Positions 1-6,494 of a DNA stretch of 64,000 nucleotides are shown piece after piece. Within the stretch, counting starts at the first letter, position 1. Each line of letters starts with the position of its first letter. The notes beneath the pieces were generated by a model. The model was not told where the DNA came from and searched no databases. It saw only the letters and a list, made by a program, of their open reading frames with translations. Origin of the DNA: Actinomycetota bacterium. GTDB taxonomy: Bacteria > Actinomycetota > Acidimicrobiia > Acidimicrobiales > AC-14. The stretch covers positions 146,398 to 210,397 of the forward strand of contig JBFMCT010000001.1 in the NCBI GenBank assembly GCA_040754375.1. The letters run 5' to 3'. The position numbers and the translations under genes are program-made.

Positions 1-1
1 C

Positions 2-847
2 GACGTGGAGGTGGTGGCCACGGCCTACGCGGTGTGCACGGCCGACGTGGGCCTGGCCGGCGTCAGTCTGCTCCTCACCTCGCTGGGCGACGCCCAGTGC
101 CGCCCCGCGTACCTCGAAGCCCTGGCCCTGTTCCTCAAGGACGGGACCGACCTGCTGTGTACCGAGCACCGTGAGCGGGCGCTCGTGAACCCGCTGCGGG
201 TGCTCGACTGCAAGCGGCCCGAGTGCGTGGCCGCCACCGCCGGCGCCCCTCGCCTGCTCGACAACCTGTGCCCGGCGTGCGCCGACCACTTCGGGCAGGT
301 GAGGGCCGGGCTGGAGGCGCTGGGCGTGCCCTACACGCTGGCGCCCAGGCTGGTGCGGGGCCTCGACTACTACACCCGTACGACCTTCGAGCTCCAGGCC
401 ACGGCCCTCGGTTCGGCCCAGGACGCGGTGGGGGGCGGAGGCCGCTACGACGGCCTGGTGGAAGCCATGGGCGGCCCGCCCACCGCCGGGATCGGCTTCG
501 GCCTGGGCATCGAACGGCTGCTCCTGGCAGCCGACGCCGAGGGCTCCTTCGCGGGCCCCGACGCCACGGTGGACGTGTGGGTCGTCGACACCGCCGGCGG
601 CTCCGACGCCACCGTGCTGGCCCGGGACCTGCGGGAGGCGGGGATCGCCACCGACCGCTCCTTCGGCGGCCGCTCGATGAAGGCCCAGCTCAAGTCGGCC
701 GACCGCTCCGGGGCCCGCCTGGCCCTGATCGTCGGCCAGCGCGAAGTGGCAGGGGGCACGGTCGGGGTGAAGGACCTGGCCGAGGGCACCCAGGACACCG
801 TGGACCGCCACCAGGTCGTGGCCGCCGTCCGCGAGCGCCTGGCATGA
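2..847 (+). CDS. hisS: Histidyl-tRNA synthetase, C-terminal part
   Basis: Charges tRNA-His with histidine in the cytoplasm. Only the last 281 residues are in the window; the N-terminal catalytic part lies upstream, and the frame is open at the left edge. The histidine-binding motif VRGLDYYTRTTFE, the following GGGGRYDGL, and class II motif 3 (GIGFGLGIERLLL) are all visible. They are followed by an anticodon-binding domain (about the last 95 residues, starting near DVWVVD). The aspS start codon lies about 30 bp downstream, so hisS-aspS is probably one unit, as in many bacteria. The identification is secure. Confidence 0.95.
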   Translation, partial: DVEVVATAYAVCTADVGLAGVSLLLTSLGDAQCRPAYLEALALFLKDGTDLLCTEHRERALVNPLRVLDCKRPECVAATAGAPRLLDNLCPACADHFGQVRAGLEALGVPYTLAPRLVRGLDYYTRTTFELQATALGSAQDAVGGGGRYDGLVEAMGGPPTAGIGFGLGIERLLLAADAEGSFAGPDATVDVWVVDTAGGSDATVLARDLREAGIATDRSFGGRSMKAQLKSADRSGARLALIVGQREVAGGTVGVKDLAEGTQDTVDRHQVVAAVRERLA

Positions 848-878
848 ACCGAGAACTGACCGAGAGGGTACGACCACG

Positions 879-2606
879 ATGAGCCTGCGGACCGACTACT
901 GCGGGGCCCTGGGGCCCGAGGACGCGGGTCGCACCGTCTCGGTGTGCGGGTGGGTCGACCACCACCGCGAGCACGGCGAGCACCTGGTGTTCGTGGACGT
1001 TCGCGACCACACGGGCACCGTCCAGTGCGTGATCGACGGGCGCCACGACCTGCGCTCGGAGTGGGTGGTGCGGGTGACGGGCACGTGCCGGCTGCGGCCC
1101 GAGGGTACGACCAACCCCAACCTGCCCACCGGAGAGGTGGAGATCGGCGACTGCACGGTCGAGGTCCTCAACGAGGCCGAGCCCCCGCCGTTCGCGGTGT
1201 CCGACCGGGCGCACGCCGACGAGATGGTCCGCCTACGCCACCGCTACCTCGACCTGCGCCGTCCTTCGATGCAGCGCAACCTGCGGCTGCGGGCCCAGGT
1301 GGTGGCGGCCGTGCGCTCGGCCATGGACGCCCAGGGCTTCGTGGAGGTCGAGACACCCCTGCTCATCGCGTCCACCCCTGAGGGGGCCCGCGACTTCGTG
1401 GTGCCCTCGCGGCTGGCCCAAGGTTCGTTCTACGCCCTGCCCCAGAGCCCCCAGTTGTTCAAGCAGTTGCTGATGGTGGGTGGGACCGACCGCTACTACC
1501 AGCTGGCCCGGTGCCTGCGCGACGAGGACCTGCGGGCCGACCGCCAGTTCGAGTTCACCCAGCTCGACGCCGAGGCGTCGTTCGTGGACACCGAGGACGT
1601 GATCGCCTTCATCACCGAGGCAGTCATGGCCGCCACCAAGGTGGCCCGTCCCGAGGCCGAGGTGGCCGAGGTCCCCCGCCTCACGTGGCACGAGGCCCAG
1701 GAGCGGTTCGGCACTGACAAGCCCGACCTGCGCTTCGGCATGGAGCTGGTCGACCTCACCCCTGTCTTCGCCTCCACCGGCTTTCGGGCCTTCGAGCCCC
1801 CGGCCGCGGTCAAGGCCCTGGTGGTGCCTGGCCAGGGAGACCTCAACCGGGCTGCCCTCGACCGGCTCACGGCCCGCGCCCGGGCCGCAGGGGCGGCCGG
1901 GCTGGTGTGGGGGCGGGTCGTCGACGGCGGCTTCGATTCGCCGGTGGCCAAGTTCCTCACGGCCGAGGAGATCATCGCTGCGGTGGCGACCGCGGGGGCG
2001 GTGCCCGGCGACCTGTTGCTGGCGGTGGCCGGGGAGCGGCGGGTGGCCAATGCCGCCCTAGGGGCGCTGCGCCTGGAGCTGGGGCGGCCGCCCGTCAACG
2101 AAGGGGGCCTGCGCTTGGTGTGGGTCACCGACTTCCCCCTGTTCGAGGGCCTCGATGGCGAAGGCCGGCCCATACCGGCCCACCACCCGTTCACGATGCC
2201 CCACCCCGACGACCTCGACCTGCTGGGCACCGACCCCCTGGCCGTGCGCTCGTTGGCCTACGACCTCGTGCTCAACGGGTGGGAGCTGGGTTCGGGCAGC
2301 ATCCGTATCCACCGGCCCGACGTGCAGCAGCAGGTCTTCTCGCTGCTGGGGATCGGCCCCGAGCAGGCCGAGGCCCGCTTCGGGTTCCTGCTCGACGCCT
2401 TCCGCCACGGCGCCCCGCCCCACGGCGGTTTCGCCTTCGGCATCGACCGCCTGGTTGCCCTCTTGGCCGGCGAGGAGAACATACGCGAGGTCATCGCCTT
2501 CCCCAAGACCCAGTCGGGCGCCGACCCCCTGACCGGGGCCCCCAGCCCCCTGGCGCCCCGTCAGCTCGCCGAGCTGGGCCTCGTCGTGGTCCCCAAGGCG
2601 CAATGA
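879..2606 (+). CDS. aspS: Aspartyl-tRNA synthetase
   Basis: Class II synthetase that attaches aspartate to tRNA-Asp; 575 residues, normal for the bacterial type. An N-terminal OB-fold anticodon-binding domain begins near CGWVDHHREHG. Motif 2 is seen as the YYQLARCLRDEDLRADRQ region. A GAD insertion domain lies in the middle (about 270-410), and motif 3 is near the end (FAFGIDRLVALLAGEENIRE). The ATG has a purine-rich GAGAGGG upstream. Whether it also charges tRNA-Asn cannot be told without knowing if the genome has asnS or gatCAB. Confidence 0.96.
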   Translation: MSLRTDYCGALGPEDAGRTVSVCGWVDHHREHGEHLVFVDVRDHTGTVQCVIDGRHDLRSEWVVRVTGTCRLRPEGTTNPNLPTGEVEIGDCTVEVLNEAEPPPFAVSDRAHADEMVRLRHRYLDLRRPSMQRNLRLRAQVVAAVRSAMDAQGFVEVETPLLIASTPEGARDFVVPSRLAQGSFYALPQSPQLFKQLLMVGGTDRYYQLARCLRDEDLRADRQFEFTQLDAEASFVDTEDVIAFITEAVMAATKVARPEAEVAEVPRLTWHEAQERFGTDKPDLRFGMELVDLTPVFASTGFRAFEPPAAVKALVVPGQGDLNRAALDRLTARARAAGAAGLVWGRVVDGGFDSPVAKFLTAEEIIAAVATAGAVPGDLLLAVAGERRVANAALGALRLELGRPPVNEGGLRLVWVTDFPLFEGLDGEGRPIPAHHPFTMPHPDDLDLLGTDPLAVRSLAYDLVLNGWELGSGSIRIHRPDVQQQVFSLLGIGPEQAEARFGFLLDAFRHGAPPHGGFAFGIDRLVALLAGEENIREVIAFPKTQSGADPLTGAPSPLAPRQLAELGLVVVPKAQ

Positions 2607-2821
2607 GCACCCGCCCCGAGACGTTCGCCGAGCGGTTGCGTGTGAACCCGCTGCGACGAGGTCGCCCTGCTCGCCCGTGCCGGACTGCTGGCCCGGGCCA
2701 TCGAGGCCGAACCACGCCTCCCTACCTCGGGGCCCTGGCCGAGCACCTGACGGCGGGCGCCTGGCCGAACAGGGCGTTCGAGGCGACATGTAAGCCGTAC
2801 GTCGGGGGCGCGGCCTCCTAG
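2603..2821 (+). pseudogene. Small ORF downstream of aspS, possibly a frameshifted remnant
   Basis: A 72-codon ORF whose ATG overlaps the aspS stop as ATGA. Read straight through, its middle is arginine/proline-rich and not protein-like. If the frame moves by one base after MSTRPETFAERLRVNPL, the next stretch reads as a plausible helix (DEVALLARAGLLARAIEAEP). Returning to the original frame gives a sensible tail (YLGALAEHLTAGAWPN). That pattern suggests a once-intact small gene with two compensating frameshifts, or base-calling errors. I do not recognise a family. It could also be chance coding in GC-rich DNA. Confidence 0.3.
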
Positions 2822-2831
2822 GCCCAGGCAG

Positions 2832-3707
2832 CTAGGCCCGGGCCGCCTGGCGGACGAGGTCGGCCAGGCGCTGGTGGCCGGCGGCGTTGGGGTGGAACGA
2901 GCCGTCGATGCCCGACAGGGTGAGGCCGGCCATCCACGGCTCGGCCGTGCACGCCTCGTGGCCCGCGAAGGCGGCCAGGCTGTCGACGTAGAGCGCGCCG
3001 GCGGCCTCGGCCGCCGAGCGCACGACGGCCGCCAGGTCGACGGCCTTGGCCCGCAGCCAGCGGGCCTCAGGGGCGGTGACGCCCGCGCAGGTCTGGTAGC
3101 CCGCGAGGTCGGGGTCGGCCACCAGGTGGGGGTAGCCCACTACGACCAACCGGGCGGCGGGGGCGCGCGCCCGCAACTCGTCGAGCACCGTGGCCAGCCT
3201 GGGGCCCAGGGCAGCCAGGGCGGCCGTCACCTCGGGTTCGAGGCGGTCGCAGGGCAGTTGGCCGATCACGCACTCGGTCATCGTGGGCGCGAAGCCGATG
3301 TCGTTACCGCCGATGGAGATGGTCACCAGGTCGACCGGGCCAGCCAAGGCGGTGACCTGGGGGCCGACACCGGGGTACTGGTCGCGCTCGACCACGTCGG
3401 CCGTGGTGGCCCCGTTGCAGGTGGCGACGACCAGGTCCCAGCCCTCGGCCGCGGCGGCCAGCGCCGGGTAGGCGCCCGGCGCCCGCCCGCACGGGGCCGT
3501 ACCCCCCGACAGCCCTCCGCCCGCCGAGTAGGAGTCGCCCAAGGCCACATGGCGCACCTCCGGGCCTGGTCGCACATCCTCGGCCGTGGTCGTGGGGCCC
3601 GCACCGGGGCCGGCGGTAGGCGCCGAGCACGCGGCCAGGGCGGTCAGAGCCGCACCCGCCAGCCACCGGGCGGCCGGGTGCGGGCGGCGTCGGCCCGGAC
3701 CGGTCAG
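2832..3707 (-). CDS. Secreted SGNH/GDSL-family hydrolase (lipoprotein)
   Basis: Predicted exported ester hydrolase. The GDSL block is HVALGDSYSAGGGL (nucleophile Ser in GDSYS). The GGND oxyanion block (SIGGNDIG) follows, and the DGSFHPNAAGH block supplies the Asp/His pair near the C-terminus. Placing the start at a CTG that overlaps the upstream TGA (CTGA) gives a 291-residue protein beginning with an arginine-rich n-region, a hydrophobic WLAGAALTALAA segment and a lipobox Cys. No ATG, GTG or TTG exists between the upstream gene's stop and the mature domain. The next canonical start, a GTG at 3576, would remove the signal peptide. The start is therefore uncertain, the family is not. It is coupled to the lipoprotein gene upstream. 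Confidence 0.85.
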   Translation of the reverse strand: MTGPGRRRPHPAARWLAGAALTALAACSAPTAGPGAGPTTTAEDVRPGPEVRHVALGDSYSAGGGLSGGTAPCGRAPGAYPALAAAAEGWDLVVATCNGATTADVVERDQYPGVGPQVTALAGPVDLVTISIGGNDIGFAPTMTECVIGQLPCDRLEPEVTAALAALGPRLATVLDELRARAPAARLVVVGYPHLVADPDLAGYQTCAGVTAPEARWLRAKAVDLAAVVRSAAEAAGALYVDSLAAFAGHEACTAEPWMAGLTLSGIDGSFHPNAAGHQRLADLVRQAARA

Positions 3708-4495
3708 GGGAACCCGATGGTCAGCACGACGCCGGCCAGGTGGGCTGTCCCGGCGTTGCGGAACGTGACGGTGGCCGGGGCGGGTGGGGACAGGTTGCCG
3801 GTCAGGCTCGTACCCGTACCCCCTTCGGCCCGGCTGATCTCCCGGCTGCCCGAGGTCAGCACCAGCTCGCCCTGGCCAGTTGCCGGCCACGTGCCTGTGG
3901 CCCGGTAGGTGCCGTCGCCCGGGGGCCCGAGGGCGAACGAGACGACTTCGCCGGGGGCCACGGGCGGCAGGCGGAAGCGGACCTCGCGCGACGCAGCCGT
4001 GAAGGTCGCCCTGATCGTCCCGACCACGGTCGAGCGCCCCCCCTCACCCGGCCCTTGGACGCCTACCTGGACGACCTGCAGGCCCCGGTAGTCGGGCTGG
4101 TGGCGCACGTTCACCGTCTGGCCGTTCTCGGGCGGGGTGCAGCCGGGGGCGCCCACGTAGCGTTCGAGCTCGACTGCCGGGCAGACGTGGACGACCCGGT
4201 TAGGCGACGCCATCCCATCGAGCACCACCGCGACCTGGGCCGACGGCGAGGCCACGAACACCCGGAACCCGTTGTCGGACTCCTCGGAGTTGACCAACCG
4301 CAGCCCGCTCACCACCAGGGTGACCTCGCCCGCCTCGGGCCCCGGCCCGGTCGTAAGGGTCGGTGCGCCGATCGTGGGGGGCGACTGGACCGCCGTGCCG
4401 GCCCGGCTCTCACCGGCCCGGTCACCGGTGCCCGAGGCACAGGCCCCGCCCACCAGCGAGGCCACCACCGCCGCGGCCAACCACCGGCGTCCCAC
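3704..4495 (-). CDS. Putative surface lipoprotein of unknown function
   Basis: A 263-residue protein starting at GTG with a clear lipoprotein signal: MGRRW, a hydrophobic stretch, then the lipobox VGGAC near residue 19. The mature part is rich in Val, Gly and Thr and reads as beta-strands. A Cys pair (HVCPAVELERYVGAPGC) may form a disulfide. I do not recognise a named domain. A TACTGT hexamer ends 6 nt before the GTG, so the mRNA is probably leaderless. It precedes and overlaps the SGNH hydrolase gene by 4 nt, so the two exported proteins are likely made together. Confidence 0.75.
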   Translation of the reverse strand: MGRRWLAAAVVASLVGGACASGTGDRAGESRAGTAVQSPPTIGAPTLTTGPGPEAGEVTLVVSGLRLVNSEESDNGFRVFVASPSAQVAVVLDGMASPNRVVHVCPAVELERYVGAPGCTPPENGQTVNVRHQPDYRGLQVVQVGVQGPGEGGRSTVVGTIRATFTAASREVRFRLPPVAPGEVVSFALGPPGDGTYRATGTWPATGQGELVLTSGSREISRAEGGTGTSLTGNLSPPAPATVTFRNAGTAHLAGVVLTIGFP

Positions 4496-4501
4496 GGCAA
4501 G

Positions 4502-4511
4502 ACAGTACCGT
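4502..4511. promoter_or_regulatory. Divergent symmetric promoter -10 region (lipoprotein gene / rarA)
   Basis: The ten bases ACAGTACCGT hold two -10 hexamers sharing one TA step: TACCGT on the + strand (7 nt before the rarA ATG) and TACTGT on the - strand (6 nt before the lipoprotein GTG). The spacing predicts transcription starting at or next to each start codon in both directions. Confidence 0.55.
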
Positions 4512-4518
4512 CGGGGAG

Positions 4519-5823
4519 ATGTCGTCGGCCGGCGCCCGCGGGGACCTATTCGGCGCCGCCCTCGAGGACCGCCTCGCCCGCCAAGCCCCCCTGGCTGCCC
4601 GGCTGCGGCCCCGCACCCTCGACGAGGTCGTCGGCCAGGCCCACCTCATAGGCCCGGGCAAGCCCCTGCGCAGCCTGATCGAGGCCGATCGCCTCTCGTC
4701 GGTCGTGCTGTGGGGGCCGCCGGGAACGGGCAAGACCACGATCGCCCGCCTGGTGGCCGGGGCCACGGCCAAGGCCTTCGAGACCCTGTCGGCCGTGAGC
4801 GCAGGGGTCAAGGACGTGCGCGAGGTCGCCCAGCGGGCCCGCGACCGCCTCGGCCAGCACGGCGTGGGCACCATCTTGTTCCTCGACGAGGTCCACCGCT
4901 TCAGCCGGTCTCAGCAGGACGCCTTGCTCCCCCTGGTGGAGGACGGGCTGGTCGTGCTCATCGGGGCCACCACCGAGAACCCCTACTTCGAGGTGAACTC
5001 GCCGTTGTTGTCGCGCTCGCTCCTGTTCCGCCTCGAGCCGCTCGGGCCCGAGGAGGTCGGGTTGGTCCTGGCCCGGGGCCTGGCCGCCCTGGGGGCCGAG
5101 GCCGAACCGGAGGCCCTGGCCCACCTCGTAAACCGGGCCGACGGGGACGCCCGCAGCGCCCTCAACGCCATGGAGGTGGCGGGTGCCCTGGCCGCCGGGC
5201 GGTCATCGGACCGCATCACCCTGGCCGACGCCGAGGCCGCCCTCGACGCCCGCGCCCTGCGCTACGAGCGGGACGAGCACTACGACACGATCTCGGCGTT
5301 CATCAAGTCGGTGAGGGGTTCGGACCCCGACGCCGGGCTGTACTGGCTGGCCCGCATGCTGGCCGCGGGCGAGGACGCCCGGTTCATCGCCCGCCGCCTG
5401 GTGGTGCTGGCCTCCGAAGACGTGGGCATGGCCGACCCCATGGCCCTGGTGGTGGCCGACGCGGCGGCCCGGGCGGTGGAGCTCGTGGGGCTGCCCGAGG
5501 CCCAGCTCAACCTGGCCCAGGCCGTCGTGCACCTGGCCACCGCCCCCAAGTCCAACCGGGCCTACCAGGGCCTGCGCCGGGCCCAGGCCGACGTGGCCGA
5601 GCGGCCCGCGGGCGCCGTTCCCGCCCACCTGCGGGACTCGTCCTACCGGGGGGCGGCTGCCCTGGGCCACGGCCAGGGCTACGACTATCCTCACGAGGAC
5701 CCCCGGGGGTGGGTGCCCCAGAAGTACCGTCCCCCCGAGGTCGACGGGAGGGTCTACTACGAGCCCTCGGACCACGGGTTCGAGCGGGAGGTAGCGCAGC
5801 GCATGCGGGACCGGGAGAGCTGA
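4519..5823 (+). CDS. rarA: Replication-associated recombination protein A (AAA+ ATPase)
   Basis: RarA/MgsA-type clamp-loader-like ATPase that acts at stalled replication forks; 434 residues. The N-terminus has DEVVGQAHLIG. Walker A is LWGPPGTGKTT and Walker B is ILFLDEVHRF. The sensor region ATTENPYFEVN is followed by the MgsA C-terminal domain (SDVGMADP-like SEDVGMADPMALV, then YDYPHEDPRGWV near the end). The ATG at 4519 is chosen because it begins the conserved protein and sits 7 nt after a TACCGT hexamer; longer in-frame extensions upstream run into the divergent gene and are not protein-like. Confidence 0.95.
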   Translation: MSSAGARGDLFGAALEDRLARQAPLAARLRPRTLDEVVGQAHLIGPGKPLRSLIEADRLSSVVLWGPPGTGKTTIARLVAGATAKAFETLSAVSAGVKDVREVAQRARDRLGQHGVGTILFLDEVHRFSRSQQDALLPLVEDGLVVLIGATTENPYFEVNSPLLSRSLLFRLEPLGPEEVGLVLARGLAALGAEAEPEALAHLVNRADGDARSALNAMEVAGALAAGRSSDRITLADAEAALDARALRYERDEHYDTISAFIKSVRGSDPDAGLYWLARMLAAGEDARFIARRLVVLASEDVGMADPMALVVADAAARAVELVGLPEAQLNLAQAVVHLATAPKSNRAYQGLRRAQADVAERPAGAVPAHLRDSSYRGAAALGHGQGYDYPHEDPRGWVPQKYRPPEVDGRVYYEPSDHGFEREVAQRMRDRES

Positions 5824-5848
5824 TGGGACCGATCGGACGCGGCCGCTC

Positions 5849-6217
5849 GTGAGCGCCGGTGACGTAGCCGCCATCGTGGTGGCGGTGTCGGTGGGCATCG
5901 CCGTCGTCGGGCTGCTGTTCACGATGGGGGCCGCCATCCGGGCTATCGGCACCTTCCGGCGGGCGGTGGAGGACATAACCAGCCACACCCTGCCGCTGAT
6001 CGCCGATGTGCACGTCGGGGTCCGCCAGGCCAACGCCGACCTGATGAAGGTCGACACCATCCTCGACAACGCCGAGACCATCCAGACGACGATCGACGCC
6101 GCCTCCCGCCTCACCTACACGGCGGTCGCCAACCCGGTGGTCAAGGCCATGGCCGCAGGCACGGGCGTGGCCCGGGCCTACCGAAGCCTGTGGCGGCGCA
6201 AGAAGAAGGCGGCCTGA
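5849..6217 (+). CDS. DUF948-type small membrane protein
   Basis: 122 residues starting at GTG. One N-terminal transmembrane helix (about residues 6-28, VAAIVVAVSVGIAVVGLLF) is followed by a long amphipathic region (HTLPLIADVHVGVRQANADLMKVD) and a basic tail RSLWRRKKKAA. This matches the layout of DUF948 proteins, whose role is unknown, though they are often found near cell-envelope or division genes. It overlaps the next gene by one base (TGATG), and the two are probably translated together. Confidence 0.75.
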   Translation: MSAGDVAAIVVAVSVGIAVVGLLFTMGAAIRAIGTFRRAVEDITSHTLPLIADVHVGVRQANADLMKVDTILDNAETIQTTIDAASRLTYTAVANPVVKAMAAGTGVARAYRSLWRRKKKAA

Positions 6218-6459
6218 TGTTCAAGCGGCTCTTCTGGCTGACGGTGGGCACGGCCGTCGGCTTCGGGGGCTCGGTCTGGGCCCAGCGCCGGCTGAGGCGA
6301 ACCGTGGAGCGGTATTACCCAGAGCGGGTGGCCCAGCAGGTGTCGGCCGGCGTGCGTTCGCTGGGCGACGACGTCAAGGCCGCCAGCCGGGAGGCTCGGG
6401 CGGCCATGCGAGAGCGCGAGGAGGCGCTGCGCGAGCAGTTCCGCCCTCCCGCCCGGTAG
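6217..6459 (+). CDS. Small membrane-anchored helical protein, unknown function
   Basis: 80 residues starting MFKRLFWLTVGTAVGFGGSV, a single N-terminal membrane helix. It is followed by an arginine-rich segment and a long charged helix (DDVKAASREARAAMREREEALREQ). The start ATG overlaps the stop of the DUF948 gene. Such short proteins commonly sit between rarA/DUF948 and alaS in Actinobacteria, but I know no function. The pairing with DUF948 suggests a shared membrane role. Confidence 0.65.
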   Translation: MFKRLFWLTVGTAVGFGGSVWAQRRLRRTVERYYPERVAQQVSAGVRSLGDDVKAASREARAAMREREEALREQFRPPAR

Positions 6460-6478
6460 CCGCCCCCGCCCCTGCGCC

Positions 6479-6484
6479 TATCCT
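6479..6484 (+). promoter_or_regulatory. Putative -10 (TATCCT) for alaS
   Basis: TATCCT ends 10 nt before the alaS ATG, and there is no Shine-Dalgarno in between. This predicts a very short or absent leader. It lies just after the stop of the preceding gene. Confidence 0.45.
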
Positions 6485-6494
6485 GGCCCCAGCC

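Noticed and set aside
848..878. T-box leaders in front of the aminoacyl-tRNA synthetase genes
   Set aside because: The gaps before aspS, alaS, pheS and pheT are too short, and no T-box sequence or terminator pair is seen.
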